A DNA stretch of 64,000 nucleotides from Acetobacter fabarum. GTDB lineage: Bacteria > Pseudomonadota > Alphaproteobacteria > Acetobacterales > Acetobacteraceae. Location: positions 186,001 through 250,000 of the forward strand of contig NZ_WOTG01000001.1 in the NCBI RefSeq assembly GCF_011516925.1, in the 5' to 3' direction. The notes beneath the pieces were generated by a model, which was given only the letters and a program-made list of their open reading frames with translations, was not told the origin of the DNA and searched no databases. This document shows, one piece after another, positions 1 to 11,116 of this stretch (position 1 is the first letter of the stretch; every line of letters begins with the position of its first letter). The position numbers were made by a program, and so were the translations under genes.

Positions 1-545
1 CCATGGGGAGGCCCGGCATGGTACGTTTGAGCCTGACCAGTGGTGCAGACGGGCAGGTTGCCGTAGAACCGGGCAGCAGCACGCTTGCGACCATTCTGGA
101 CACGGCCAGCCACTCCAACACCCTGCTGATGCTTGACCTGCATGGAGCAGACCCCAAGGAAGTAGCGCATGAGGTCAGCAAGGCCCATATGCGTGACCGG
201 GTGATTTTTGTACCAGCCGATTACAAAAGCACCGCAGCAGCCCTAAAAGCCGATTCCAAGGTTATGGTGGCCATTCCCATAAACTCCGAGCGGGATGCCT
301 ATAACGCGCACCGCATGGCCGGGCGCCATCCCTACGCGGCCTATCTTTCCCCCACTGCGGCACCCAGCCTGTTCTCTCTGGTTCACCGCGATGCCGAAGC
401 CATTATTACCGACACCCCTTCGGCTAAAATATCTACGGCGGATTTTCTGGCAAACAGGCCGGTTGATATTGTTATTACCCACCAGCCGTACCAGTTGACC
501 ACATCCCTTACGGTGCCCGGGTCTTCCACCACACATTCCGAATAA
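1..545 (+). CDS. C-terminal part of a glycerophosphodiester phosphodiesterase-like protein (5' end outside window)
   Basis: The frame is open from the window edge, so this is the last ~180 residues of a longer gene; the Met near position 3 need not be the start. The order of short beta-strand-like segments (LLMLDLHG, RVIFVPAD, KVMVAIPI, AYLSPT, AIITDTPS) resembles the later strands of a GDPD-type TIM barrel, where the last strand normally carries a G-I-I-T-D motif; here it reads A-I-I-T-D. The metal-binding residues of that family would lie upstream and cannot be checked. Such enzymes release glycerol 3-phosphate from glycerophosphodiesters. The family call is tentative. Confidence 0.5.
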   Translation, partial: MGRPGMVRLSLTSGADGQVAVEPGSSTLATILDTASHSNTLLMLDLHGADPKEVAHEVSKAHMRDRVIFVPADYKSTAAALKADSKVMVAIPINSERDAYNAHRMAGRHPYAAYLSPTAAPSLFSLVHRDAEAIITDTPSAKISTADFLANRPVDIVITHQPYQLTTSLTVPGSSTTHSE

Positions 546-614
546 CATCTGCCCCTAACCTTTTGCTCCTTGCAAAACCGGATAGTGGGTCGGCTTGCGT
601 TTTAAACGCCCCAA

Positions 615-650
615 CAAAAAAGCCCCTGCCCTTTTTACAGGAGCAGGGGC
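615..650 (-). terminator. Rho-independent terminator of aarC
   Basis: GCCCCTGC (622-629) pairs with GCAGGGGC (643-650), and the plus-strand A-run at 615-621 becomes a U-tail for minus-strand transcripts. It lies 26 nt beyond the aarC stop codon. Confidence 0.8.
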
Positions 651-675
651 CTTGTGGCCGTTGGATGCAACCCGC

Positions 676-2492
<1,817 letters not shown>

Positions 2493-3245
2493 ATGGATGG
2501 CATGTTCACGGATACCAGGCATGACGAAAACGTGAAGAACGCAATGCGAAAAGGACTCCGCATTGTGGGCGATGTGCATGGGGATCTGGAAGCATTCCGC
2601 CATGCCGTGGCCACGGATCGTTTTATCATCCAGCTGGGTGATCTGGTGGATTACGGGCCAGATAGCGCGGGTGTTCTGCGCCTGATGCTCCAGGTCCAGC
2701 GCGAGGGGCGCGGCCTGTTCCTTATTGGTAACCACGACCGCAAACTCGGCCGTGCGCTTATGGGCAAGAAGCTCCGCTCCTCCCCCCATCTGGATGAAAC
2801 ACTGGCCCAGTTGAGTGCACCAGATAACGTGGATGTCCTGCATGACGTGCTGCCAGCACTGGAGCAGGCTCCGGCATGGCTGGTCATGGGGCGGACCATT
2901 TTTGTGCACGGTGCGTTTGAGCCACACATGCTGAACGAGCCACCGCCCCCACCGCTGGGCCGCGTAACCTACCTGCTCTCACGCGCACTGTTTGGCGAAA
3001 CAACGAGCCGCGTGCAGGCCGATGGTTACCCCGAACGCACGCTTAACTGGGTCAACCACATTCCCAACGGCTACACGGTTTACTGTGGCCACGACCAGCG
3101 TTCGACCAATGGCTGCCCCCTGACCATACCCGGCCGGGCTGGCGGGCGCGCCATATTTGTGGATACGGGTGCAGGCAAAGGCGGACATCTGGCGTGGGTG
3201 GACCTGCCTTACCCGCCTGTGGAAGAAAAACTTTTTGTCTGTTAA
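2493..3245 (+). CDS. Calcineurin-like metallophosphoesterase (PP2A/ApaH-like)
   Basis: 250-residue metallophosphatase. The dimetal motifs are in the usual order: GDVHGD (26-31), GDLVDYGPDS (49-58), GNHD (79-82), then a histidine in IFVHGAF and a late CGHDQ. These provide the Asp/His/Asn ligands of PPP-type phosphatases. Likely a cytoplasmic serine/threonine or nucleotide phosphatase; the substrate cannot be told from sequence. Start chosen for AGGAAAG about 8 nt upstream; a later Met at residue 18 is possible. It lies divergently from aarC and 69 nt before chorismate mutase, so it may lead the operon that ends in aarA. Confidence 0.85.
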   Translation: MDGMFTDTRHDENVKNAMRKGLRIVGDVHGDLEAFRHAVATDRFIIQLGDLVDYGPDSAGVLRLMLQVQREGRGLFLIGNHDRKLGRALMGKKLRSSPHLDETLAQLSAPDNVDVLHDVLPALEQAPAWLVMGRTIFVHGAFEPHMLNEPPPPPLGRVTYLLSRALFGETTSRVQADGYPERTLNWVNHIPNGYTVYCGHDQRSTNGCPLTIPGRAGGRAIFVDTGAGKGGHLAWVDLPYPPVEEKLFVC

Positions 3246-3314
3246 CGTCAGGGCGTTACGCGTTTATAACGCTCCCATAATGTTCTTTTCCAGCAGCCAG
3301 AGACCTTGATCACC

Positions 3315-3635
3315 GTGACAAATCAGCCGTGCCCCCCGGAAGCCCTGCAGGACCTCCGCCGCAGCATAGACAATATTGACGCAGCTCTTGTGGCCATGCT
3401 GGCAGAACGCTTCCGCTGCACCAAGGCCGTGGGGGCACTCAAGGCTCTCCACAAGCTCCCCCCCGCGGACCCCGCGCGTGAGACTCAGCAGATCGCGCGC
3501 CTGCGCCGCCTTGCGGAAGATGCACATCTTGACCCCGACTTTGCGGAGAAGTTCCTCAACTTCATCATCCACGAGGTGATCCGCCACCATGAAGCCATCG
3601 CGCTTGAATCGGCTCCTCACCCCTCCTCCCCATAA
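3315..3635 (+). CDS. Chorismate mutase, AroQ type
   Basis: Small all-helical AroQ-fold protein converting chorismate to prephenate on the way to Phe and Tyr. The N-terminal helix LRRSIDNIDAALVAMLAERF followed by a T-K-A-V-G segment matches the family, with the conserved arginines and lysine that hold the chorismate carboxylates. About 106 residues, a stand-alone monofunctional length. No ATG is available; GTG at 3315 or TTG at 3306 can initiate, and I prefer GTG. It ends 14 nt before sixA, so the two are probably co-transcribed. The link to the aar genes is positional and has no evident metabolic logic. Confidence 0.85.
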   Translation: MTNQPCPPEALQDLRRSIDNIDAALVAMLAERFRCTKAVGALKALHKLPPADPARETQQIARLRRLAEDAHLDPDFAEKFLNFIIHEVIRHHEAIALESAPHPSSP

Positions 3636-3649
3636 CATCATGTGATCTT

Positions 3650-4195
3650 ATGCCCGCTCTCCCCACACCCCGCCGCCTGATTCTGCTCCGTCATGCGGAA
3701 GCGGTGCCACCTGATCCGGGCAATTTTTCTGTCGAGTCAGACATGGCGCGTCCCTTGACCCACAATGGCGAGCACGCCGCCATACGGTGCGGGATGTGGC
3801 TCCACCAGAACGGGCTGGCCCCCGATGCGGTCCTGTGCAGTCCGGCGGTAAGAACGCAGCAGACCCTTGCAGGCGTGCAGAGCGCTCTCCCCCCCGCCAG
3901 CCCAGACACCGTGTTGTTGTGCCCCGAAATCTATGAGGCGGCACTTGGCGCGTTAAGCAATGCGCTCCGGCAGGCTCCCCCACAGGCCCGTACGGTTCTG
4001 CTGGTCGGGCATAATCCCGGTATTTCAGAGTTTGCGCGCTGGCTGGATAGCAGGAACGAAAAGCTCGATCAGGGATTCGCTCCGGCCTCTCTCGCGGTCT
4101 TCGAGATGATCGGAAGCGACCTTGTTCCGGACCCGACCACTTGGGCAAACTGCGACAGCATGAGCCTTACATTGCACACATTCACGCGACCCTGA
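3650..4195 (+). CDS. sixA: Phosphohistidine phosphatase SixA (AarB)
   Basis: 181-residue histidine phosphatase. The catalytic RHG-type motif is LLRHAEA (Arg14, His15), and the second histidine is in VGHNPG (His121). SixA enzymes dephosphorylate phosphohistidine on signalling and phosphotransfer proteins. This gene corresponds to the middle gene of the aarA-aarB-aarC acetic-acid-resistance set and sits 150 bp upstream of aarA on the same strand. The ATG at 3650 follows chorismate mutase closely; no strong Shine-Dalgarno is visible, which fits translation coupled to the upstream gene. Confidence 0.85.
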   Translation: MPALPTPRRLILLRHAEAVPPDPGNFSVESDMARPLTHNGEHAAIRCGMWLHQNGLAPDAVLCSPAVRTQQTLAGVQSALPPASPDTVLLCPEIYEAALGALSNALRQAPPQARTVLLVGHNPGISEFARWLDSRNEKLDQGFAPASLAVFEMIGSDLVPDPTTWANCDSMSLTLHTFTRP

Positions 4196-4345
4196 GAGAA
4201 AAAACCCCGGTTTTCTGCCGGTGTGCACGCGTGATAACGCGCGGTTTATCGGGATGAACCTTTTTGTTTGCTCCTGAATGGGAGACAACACTCAAACAGC
4301 AGGCCGCAGCCGCGACCGTGACCCCATTATGCAAAAGGAAACACC

Positions 4346-5656
4346 ATGAGCGTGTCGCAGAACGAGGGTAAGCAGTCCACCGCTACCATTTCGATCGGTG
4401 GCAAAACCGCCGAGATGCCCGTACTTTCTGGCAACCTTGGACCGGATGTTATTGATATTCGTAAACTGCCCTCAGAACTGGGCGTGTTTACGTTTGACCC
4501 CGGTTACGGCGAAACGGCCTCCTGCAACAGCAAGATCACCTTTATTGATGGCGATAAGGGCGTTCTGCTACACCGTGGCTACCCCATTGCCCAGCTGGCG
4601 GAAAATGCTTCCTACGAAGAGGTGATCTACCTCCTGCTCAATGGCGAACTGCCCAACAAGACGCAGTACGATACTTTTTCCACCACGCTGACAAACCACA
4701 CCCTGCTCCATGAGCAGATCCGTAACTTCTTTAACGGTTTCCGGCGTGACGCCCACCCCATGGCCATTCTGTGTGGCACGGTTGGCGCTCTTTCTGCCTT
4801 TTACCCCGATGCCAGCGACATCGCCATTCCCGAAAACCGGGAACTGGCTGCCATGCGTCTGATTGCCAAAATCCCGACCATTGCGGCCTGGGCTTACAAG
4901 TACACGCAGGGCGATGCCTTTATTTACCCGCGGAATGACCTGAACTACGCGGAAAACTTTTTGTCCATGATGTTCGCGCGCATGTCCGAACCCTACAAGG
5001 TCAACCCCGTTCTGGCCCGCGCCATGAACCGGATCCTGATCCTGCATGCAGATCATGAGCAGAACGCTTCCACCTCCACCGTGCGTCTGGCAGGCTCCAC
5101 CGGGGCCAACCCGTTTGCCTGTATTGCCGCAGGTATTGCCGCCCTGTGGGGACCTGCTCATGGTGGGGCCAATGAAGCCGTACTGAAAATGCTGGCCCAT
5201 ATTGGCAAAAAAGAAAACATTCCGGCCTTTATCGCTCAGGTCAAAGACAAGAACAGTGGCGTCAAGCTCATGGGCTTTGGCCACCGCGTTTACAAGAACT
5301 TCGACCCGCGCGCCAAAATCATGCAGCAGACCTGCCACGAAGTTCTCAAGGAACTGGGCATCAAGGATGATCCGCTGCTTGATCTGGCTGTTGAGCTGGA
5401 AAACATTGCGCTCAGCGACGACTACTTTGTGCAGCGCAAGCTCTACCCCAACGTGGACTTCTATTCCGGCATTATCCTCAAGGCCATGGGCATTCCCACC
5501 AGCATGTTCACCGTGCTGTTTGCGGTTGCCCGCACCACCGGTTGGGTAAGCCAGTGGAAAGAAATGATTGAGGAACCGGGCCAGCGCATCAGCCGCCCGC
5601 GCCAGTTGTATCTGGGTGCTACTGAGCGGGATTTTGTCCCCTTCAGCAAGCGCTAA
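4346..5656 (+). CDS. aarA: Citrate synthase (AarA)
   Basis: Type II citrate synthase of 436 residues condensing acetyl-CoA and oxaloacetate. The catalytic triad is visible: His272 (GPAHGGANE), His313 ([14 protein letters not shown]) and Asp371 (NVDFYSG). The N-terminal beta-sheet domain (residues 15-75) is that of the Gram-negative hexameric, NADH-sensitive class. In Acetobacter this enzyme is AarA, needed for acetate resistance together with AarC. AAAAGGAAACACC precedes the ATG and gives a good ribosome binding site. It is followed by a terminator, so it ends the sixA-side operon; the 150-bp gap before it may also contain its own promoter. Confidence 0.95.
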   Translation: MSVSQNEGKQSTATISIGGKTAEMPVLSGNLGPDVIDIRKLPSELGVFTFDPGYGETASCNSKITFIDGDKGVLLHRGYPIAQLAENASYEEVIYLLLNGELPNKTQYDTFSTTLTNHTLLHEQIRNFFNGFRRDAHPMAILCGTVGALSAFYPDASDIAIPENRELAAMRLIAKIPTIAAWAYKYTQGDAFIYPRNDLNYAENFLSMMFARMSEPYKVNPVLARAMNRILILHADHEQNASTSTVRLAGSTGANPFACIAAGIAALWGPAHGGANEAVLKMLAHIGKKENIPAFIAQVKDKNSGVKLMGFGHRVYKNFDPRAKIMQQTCHEVLKELGIKDDPLLDLAVELENIALSDDYFVQRKLYPNVDFYSGIILKAMGIPTSMFTVLFAVARTTGWVSQWKEMIEEPGQRISRPRQLYLGATERDFVPFSKR

Positions 5657-5680
5657 AAGCTGACTGCCCTGTTGTTTGTA

Positions 5681-5718
5681 AAAAACTGGTCCGTGGTAAC
5701 GCGGGCCAGTTTTTTTTG
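5681..5718 (+). terminator. Rho-independent terminator of aarA
   Basis: AAAAACTGGTCC (5681-5692) pairs with GGGCCAGTTTTT starting near 5703, with one G-T wobble, and ends in a run of eight T. Confidence 0.85.
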
Positions 5719-5760
5719 CGTCAGTCAAAACCAGATAAATACTGTGCCGTTATCAGCCAT

Positions 5761-5796
5761 AAAAAAAGCGGATGCTCATTGACCATGAGCATCCGC
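5761..5796 (-). terminator. Rho-independent terminator of the small minus-strand gene
   Basis: Perfect 12-bp stem: GCGGATGCTCAT (5768-5779) and ATGAGCATCCGC (5785-5796), loop of 5. The A-run at 5761-5767 gives the U-tail for minus-strand transcription, so it serves the gene at 5851-6090. Confidence 0.9.
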
Positions 5797-5850
5797 CAGA
5801 ACTGTCTGGTGCTACCGGCCTACACTTGCTGGCCGGTAAAAATCGGTTAT

Positions 5851-6090
5851 TCAGCCGCAGTTGCACCCGGCTGTCGGGCCATCATCCTTGCGGACCATAT
5901 GGTGGTCAATCCATTCGGAAACCAGCATACGCGCTTCGCTCAGGGACGATTCGGGGTGGTGGATACGGTAAAGGGTGGTACAGGCGTTAAACGCGGTTAC
6001 GTCTGCCGTACCCACTTCGCGTAGTTCCGTGTAAGCCGTGATGACGGCCCGCTCGCATTTCCGTGCGATCCGACTTGCTTCTATAGCCAC
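5851..6090 (-). CDS. Small conserved-looking protein with Cys-rich C-terminus, function unknown
   Basis: 79 residues from a GTG start at 6090. That start is chosen because AAGGG lies about 7 nt upstream and because longer versions extend into non-coding-looking sequence. The body is predicted mostly helical (AIEASRIARKCERAVITAY, SLSEARMLVSEWID) and the protein ends in CNCG, with two more cysteines inside (residues 12 and 37). A perfect terminator follows it, which supports a real transcription unit. I do not recognise the family. The terminal Cys-x-Cys could bind metal or be redox active, but this is a guess. Confidence 0.6.
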   Translation of the reverse strand: MAIEASRIARKCERAVITAYTELREVGTADVTAFNACTTLYRIHHPESSLSEARMLVSEWIDHHMVRKDDGPTAGCNCG

Positions 6091-6359
6091 GACATTTACC
6101 CTTAACTGATAACCAATCTCAACTCGCGCAATTAAACGCCACATCCAGCCCCAACGCAAGGATTAAGTTCCATTTTACTTTACACATAAAATCACAACCT
6201 GCTTATATTCGCCGTTTTTCTGTATTGTGCATAAATCCTCCCTTTTCCGGCTAAAACTACGCAGCAAATCACATATATCAGGCAGATGGGCATGGATTTT
6301 CGGCCCGGCTAGCGGTATGCCAATCCAGCTTTAACCACCATAACTTCAAGGAATCTGCC

Positions 6360-7112
6360 ATGATGTCGCCAGCAGGCATTGCCTCTCCCACCGGAGAGAC
6401 CAGCGAATGGGATCGTGATGCCGCCCTCACCACCGCACGCCTGCTGCTTGAAATCAAGGCAGTCAATTTCCGCCCTGAAGACCCCTACACCCTGACATCT
6501 GGCTGGAAGTCCCCTGTTTATATTGACTGCCGGCGGATTATTTTCTTCCCCCGCGCACGCGCAAAAATTGTGGAACTGGGCGTAGAAAAAATTGGCCGTC
6601 ACGTTGGTTACGAAAGCCTGGAAGCCATTGTAGGGGGCGAAACAGCCGGTATTCCATTTGCCGCATGGATGGCTGATCGCATGCTGCTGCCCATGGCCTA
6701 TGTGCGCAAAAAGCCCAAAGGTTTTGGCCGCAACGCCCAGATTGAAGGCGACGTGCCCGAAAACATGCGGACCCTGCTGGTGGAAGACCTGACCACGGAT
6801 GGCGCATCCAAGGTGCAGTTTGCCAATGCCCTGCGCAACGCAGGCGCCATTGTGAACCACGCCTTTGTGGTGTTCTACTACGGCGTTTTCCCCGGTGCCC
6901 AGCAGACGCTGACAGACATGAACGTAGCCCTGCACTCCCTGTGCACATGGTGGGATGTGCTTGAAGCCTGCGCGAGCCGCCCTTACTTTTCCGAAGAAGC
7001 GGCATCTGAAGTCCGCCGCTTTCTGGAAGACCCCTGTGGCTGGTCCGCCCGCCGTGGCGGCGTAGGCAGCCTTGAAGAAGCCGCCGCGTTCAAGGCACGC
7101 AAGGACAAATAA
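6360..7112 (+). CDS. pyrE: Orotate phosphoribosyltransferase
   Basis: 250 residues; makes OMP from orotate and PRPP in pyrimidine synthesis. The PRPP-binding motif is LLVEDLTTDGAS, and the flexible-loop residues appear in RKKPKGFGRNAQIEG. The tail is longer than in the E. coli enzyme (about 213 residues), ending in a basic helix. AAGGA lies 8-12 nt upstream of the first ATG; a second ATG follows immediately at 6363. The stop is 4 nt before the GTG start of murI, so the two form an operon. Confidence 0.95.
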   Translation: MMSPAGIASPTGETSEWDRDAALTTARLLLEIKAVNFRPEDPYTLTSGWKSPVYIDCRRIIFFPRARAKIVELGVEKIGRHVGYESLEAIVGGETAGIPFAAWMADRMLLPMAYVRKKPKGFGRNAQIEGDVPENMRTLLVEDLTTDGASKVQFANALRNAGAIVNHAFVVFYYGVFPGAQQTLTDMNVALHSLCTWWDVLEACASRPYFSEEAASEVRRFLEDPCGWSARRGGVGSLEEAAAFKARKDK

Positions 7113-7116
7113 CACC

Positions 7117-7980
7117 GTGCAGACGACTGGCCCCGCACTGACTGGTCCCTACCGTGTTCTGGCGTTTGATTCAGGCATTGGTGGATTAGGCATTGTGCGG
7201 GCCATTCGGGCACATGCTCCGTCGGTCAAGGTGGACTATCTGGCCGACACCGCCGTTTTTCCCTACGGTGAGCAGGATGATGCGGTCCTGACCCAACGCA
7301 TTATCTCCCTTCTTTCCCACGCGGTTGAACGCCTGCGGCCTCAGGCAGTTGTTATTGCCTGCAACACGGCCAGCACTCTGGCGCTGGATGCCTTGCGCAC
7401 CACATGCCCCAGCCTGCCGTTTATTGGCTGTGTGCCCCCCATCCGGTGGGCGGCACGCCAGACAGAAACCGGCGTTATTGGCCTGCTGGCCACCCGGGCA
7501 ACCATCCGCCGCCCCTACCTGTCCCGTCTGCACACGCTTTATGCGCCGGAATGCACGCTCATCGCCCATGCGGCACCACATCTGGCAAGCTATGCCGAAC
7601 AGGTTTTTCGCGGGCGCTCCGTACCTGATGATCTTGTTTATAAAGATATTGAAGGTCTGCTCAGCCACCCGGACTCTGCACGGCTTGATGCCGTGGGCCT
7701 AGGGTGCACCCATTACACTTTCATGCTTGATCAGCTACGCAGGATAGCCCCACCAGGTATGGTATGGCTGGACCCGGCAGATGCCGTTGCGCGGCAGACC
7801 TGCACGGTTTTGCAAACCCTGCCCCCCATGCCCGGTTTAGGCACACAGCCAGAGCAGGCGTGGTTTACGGCCATGCCAACCGACGCAGACGCCCTACGCG
7901 TGCATCTGCCTGCTTTTGGTTTTAACCAGATTACATTATGGCCCGAGCAGGCAAGCCAGCAACGCGCCTGCACGGCCTGA
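7117..7980 (+). CDS. murI: Glutamate racemase
   Basis: 287 residues from GTG 7117; supplies D-glutamate for peptidoglycan. Family marks: FDSGIGGLG (Asp18-Ser19), the first catalytic cysteine in ACNTAS (Cys82) and the second in GLGCTHY (Cys197). An open frame extends to 7072 inside pyrE, but GTG 7117 lies just behind the pyrE stop with AAGGAC about 10 nt upstream, so it is the better start. Translation is probably coupled to pyrE. Confidence 0.93.
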   Translation: MQTTGPALTGPYRVLAFDSGIGGLGIVRAIRAHAPSVKVDYLADTAVFPYGEQDDAVLTQRIISLLSHAVERLRPQAVVIACNTASTLALDALRTTCPSLPFIGCVPPIRWAARQTETGVIGLLATRATIRRPYLSRLHTLYAPECTLIAHAAPHLASYAEQVFRGRSVPDDLVYKDIEGLLSHPDSARLDAVGLGCTHYTFMLDQLRRIAPPGMVWLDPADAVARQTCTVLQTLPPMPGLGTQPEQAWFTAMPTDADALRVHLPAFGFNQITLWPEQASQQRACTA

Positions 7981-8073
7981 ACGCCGGAGGCTAGCTCTGG
8001 CGGGCAGATAAAGGCCGTTTCAGCATTACAATCAGCATTTTTGCCGATCCTGCCAAAACGGCCACAGGCCAGC

Positions 8074-9144
8074 TTAGCTGGCGCGGCTGGCGGAATAACT
8101 CGCGGTTTCGAGCAACAGGGCTTTAAGGTCATTGTCAGGGAAGCCCTGCAACGCCTGACGGGCCAATGCGGCGTATTCTTCCGCCTTGGCCAAGGTCACG
8201 CCAATTGCATTGGTCTGGGCGATAAGAGCCAGTGCGGCATCCAGATCTTCTGGCTGCTGTTCGCACTCCTCAATCACACGCCGCCAGAATACACGGTCCT
8301 GCTCGCTGCCTGCCTCGTATGCTGCCAGCACCGGCAGTGTAACCTTGCCTTCCTTGAAGTCGTCCCCGACCTCTTTACCCAGCACGGCCTGATCTGCCGA
8401 GTAGTCCAGCGCATCGTCCACAAGCTGGAACGCCATGCCCAGATTGGCACCGTACACACGCAGGGCTTCACGGTCGGCGGGGGTTACATCCCCTATGACA
8501 GCACCAGATTCGCATGCGGCGGCAAACAGCGCCGCTGTTTTGCCATAAATAACCTGAAGATACTGCTCAACAGAGGTGGAAAGGTCATTCTGCGTGGTCA
8601 TCTGCATAACCTCGCCTTCCGCCAGCGTAGCCGATGCAGCGGAGAGAATCGCCATGACATCCAGCGAAGCATCAGCCGTAAGGATCTGGAACGACCGGGC
8701 GAACAGGAAGTCCCCCACCAGCACGGAAGCCTTGTTGCCAAAAATGGCGTTGGCACTGGCCAGACCGCGCCGTAGCTGGCTGTCGTCCACAACATCATCA
8801 TGCAGCAGTGTTGCTGTATGAATGAACTCGACACAGGCGGCAATTTCCACATGCCGCATGCGCCCGTCCTGATTGTTGTAGCCACACAGCCGCGCAGAGG
8901 CGAGCGTGAGCAGTGGCCGCAGCCTCTTGCCGCCAGCGGCCACAAGATGCGCAGCTAACTGCGGAATAAGCGCTACGGAGCTTTGCATGCGGTCCACAAT
9001 GACCTGATTACATGCCTGCATATCCGCAGCGAGATAATCAGCCAGCGCCTTAAGGCCAGCTTCCCCTGGTTTACTCACAGAAACTCCAGATCCATCCTGG
9101 CTCGCGGCACTGTCCATTTCCGACAGACTGACTGCAACACCCAA
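8074..9144 (-). CDS. ispB: Long-chain trans-polyprenyl diphosphate synthase (ubiquinone side chain)
   Basis: 356-residue trans-isoprenyl diphosphate synthase. The first Asp-rich motif is HDDVVDD (116-121) and the second is LVDDALDY (243-247), with the GGKRLRP substrate-binding segment at 71-77. It extends FPP with IPP to the C45 or C50 chain of ubiquinone; acetic acid bacteria use Q9 or Q10 and the sequence alone does not decide. The N-terminal 30 residues look unstructured. It is divergent from the methyltransferase at 9246 and convergent with murI. Confidence 0.9.
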   Translation of the reverse strand: MGVAVSLSEMDSAASQDGSGVSVSKPGEAGLKALADYLAADMQACNQVIVDRMQSSVALIPQLAAHLVAAGGKRLRPLLTLASARLCGYNNQDGRMRHVEIAACVEFIHTATLLHDDVVDDSQLRRGLASANAIFGNKASVLVGDFLFARSFQILTADASLDVMAILSAASATLAEGEVMQMTTQNDLSTSVEQYLQVIYGKTAALFAAACESGAVIGDVTPADREALRVYGANLGMAFQLVDDALDYSADQAVLGKEVGDDFKEGKVTLPVLAAYEAGSEQDRVFWRRVIEECEQQPEDLDAALALIAQTNAIGVTLAKAEEYAALARQALQGFPDNDLKALLLETASYSASRAS

Positions 9145-9245
9145 ATGCTATTCCCCCAGCCTCGGGATGAGTTGACGTCCTCTTATATGCGAGGCACCTG
9201 AAAAACGGTCAAGCACCAACACATTCAAGCCAGCCAGATACAGCG

Positions 9246-10001
9246 ATGCAGCAAGCCCCATCTCTCCACCTTCCACCGACCTCGCAAGGCACTCTTTTGC
9301 GTGGACGTATCGCTTACAGCCAGTTCCAGCAAGGCTACCGCACAGGGCTTGAGCCCATTCTGATGGCTGCGGCCGTAGCCGCACGCCCGGGCCAGCACGT
9401 GCTCGAAATCGGCTGTGGAGCCGGTGCAGGGCTGTTATGCCTGATGCACCGCGTACCAGACCTGCACGGAACAGGGGTGGAGAAAGACTCCGAAACAGCG
9501 GCACTGGCCCGTACCAACCTGCTCGCCAACAAAAAAGTGCAAGCGTCGGTAATTACAGCATCTTTCCCCGAAGGGGTGCCTGAGTTCCTGCGGTTTGACC
9601 ACTGCATGACCAACCCGCCATGGCATGCCCCAACAGGCACAGCCTCGCCCGAGCCGCGCCGGGACCTTGCCCGCAGGATGGACATGCAGACCCTGCCACT
9701 CTGGATTAAGGGAGCCGCTGCCGTTTTGCGCCACAAAGGCAGCCTGACGCTCGCACTCCCCACAGCCCTGACCGACAGGGCCATAGCGGAGCTGAGCGCC
9801 CATGGTTTTGGGGGTGTCACCCTTTACCCCTTCTGGCCCAAAACAGGCCGGGAGGCACGCATCCTGCTTATTCAGGCCAAACTGGGCGTTAAAAGCCCCG
9901 CCCGCGTGCTGTCTGGCCTGACACTACACGAAGCGGACGGAGCCTTTACCCCTCAGGCGCGTGATGTGCTGGAAAACGGCACGGCCCTGCCGGGCCTGTA
10001 A
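9246..10001 (+). CDS. Class I SAM-dependent N6-adenine methyltransferase, TrmN/YfiC-like
   Basis: 251 residues. The SAM-binding glycine loop is VLEIGCGAGAG (52-62), the acidic ribose-binding residue is in GVEKDSE, and the amino-methylating motif is NPPW (123-126). Together with the N-terminal GYRTGLEPILMAAAV segment this is typical of tRNA1(Val)-A37 N6-methyltransferase relatives. The exact target base is inferred from family only. It stands alone, divergent from ispB by about 100 bp and convergent with nrdB. Confidence 0.8.
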   Translation: MQQAPSLHLPPTSQGTLLRGRIAYSQFQQGYRTGLEPILMAAAVAARPGQHVLEIGCGAGAGLLCLMHRVPDLHGTGVEKDSETAALARTNLLANKKVQASVITASFPEGVPEFLRFDHCMTNPPWHAPTGTASPEPRRDLARRMDMQTLPLWIKGAAAVLRHKGSLTLALPTALTDRAIAELSAHGFGGVTLYPFWPKTGREARILLIQAKLGVKSPARVLSGLTLHEADGAFTPQARDVLENGTALPGL

Positions 10002-10022
10002 ACCCGCTCCATCCGCCCGATA

Positions 10023-11039
10023 TTACGAGAAGACAGAGCTTTCAAACGCTTCTTCCCACGTGCCCAGCGTGGAGGCACGGCTGTATTCAGTCGCGCGGTT
10101 TTCAAAGAAGTTGGCGTGTTCGACCGCATTGAGCATATCGTCCAGCCAGGGCAGCGGGTTGGTGGTCGTGTTGTAAACCGGATCCAGCCCAAGCTGGGTC
10201 AGGCGGCGGTCAGCAATAAAGTGGATGTAGGTTTTAACCTGTGCGGCATCCAGCCCTTCTACCGGCCCCATTTCAAACGCCAGATCAATAAAGGCCTCTT
10301 CGTGCTCCACAATGGTTTTGCAGATTTCGGTCAGTTCCTGCCGCAGCCTGTCAGTCCAGATATGCGGGTTTTCCTGAATGAACACGCGGAACAGGCGGAT
10401 AATGGACAGGCAGTGCAGGGTTTCGTCCCGCACCGACCAGGACACGATCTGCCCCATGCCCTTGAGCTTGTTAAAGCGCGGGAAGTTAAGCAGGATGGCA
10501 AAGGAAGCAAACAGCTGTAGCCCTTCGGTAAACGCACCAAAAGCTGCCAGTGTTTTTGCGATTTCATGCTTGCTGTCCACATTGAAGGACTGCATGTAAT
10601 CGTATTTATCCTTCATTTCCTTGTACTTAAGGAATGCGGAATATTCTTCCTCGGGCATGCCGAGCGTATCCAGCAGGTGGCTGTAGGCTGCAATATGGAT
10701 GGTCTCGATATTGGAAAAGGCCGAGAGCATCATCAGCACTTCAGTCGGTTTGAAAACCCGGCTGTAGTGCTTCATGTAACAGTTGTTCACTTCCACATCC
10801 GACTGGGTGAAGAAGCGAAAAATCTGGGTCACAAGGTGGCGCTCGCTCTCGTTGAGCACGCGGTGCCAGTCTTTTACGTCATCAGCCAGAGGCACTTCTT
10901 CGGGCAGCCAGTGTACGCGCTGCTGAGTCAGCCACGCATCATACGCCCACGGGTACCGAAACGGCTTGTACACCGGGTTGGCTGTTAGCAGGTCAAAACG
11001 TTCTTCCTGCGGCTGCTCGCCAGCTTTATGCTCGCTCAT
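10023..11039 (-). CDS. nrdB: Ribonucleotide reductase class Ia, beta subunit
   Basis: 338 residues from ATG 11039, which has GGAGG about 6 nt upstream; the open frame starts eight codons earlier without a better site. All diiron ligands are present: Asp81, Glu112, His115, Glu172, Glu206 and His209. Tyr119 stands four residues after His115, where the stable tyrosyl radical sits in class Ia proteins, so this is not the radical-less Ic type. It is transcribed 77 nt after nrdA and acts with it to make deoxyribonucleotides. Confidence 0.95.
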   Translation of the reverse strand: MSEHKAGEQPQEERFDLLTANPVYKPFRYPWAYDAWLTQQRVHWLPEEVPLADDVKDWHRVLNESERHLVTQIFRFFTQSDVEVNNCYMKHYSRVFKPTEVLMMLSAFSNIETIHIAAYSHLLDTLGMPEEEYSAFLKYKEMKDKYDYMQSFNVDSKHEIAKTLAAFGAFTEGLQLFASFAILLNFPRFNKLKGMGQIVSWSVRDETLHCLSIIRLFRVFIQENPHIWTDRLRQELTEICKTIVEHEEAFIDLAFEMGPVEGLDAAQVKTYIHFIADRRLTQLGLDPVYNTTTNPLPWLDDMLNAVEHANFFENRATEYSRASTLGTWEEAFESSVFS

Positions 11040-11116
11040 GATGCCTCCATCGGGCGGCACCACCCGGGAGGCCGCCTCTCGACTTTTTTACAAAACTGAT
11101 GCGGACCAGCCTGCCC

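Noticed and set aside
7072-7116. Upstream extension of murI into pyrE
   Set aside because: GTG 7117 is better placed after the pyrE stop and has a Shine-Dalgarno; the extension is basic, unstructured sequence from the pyrE frame overlap.
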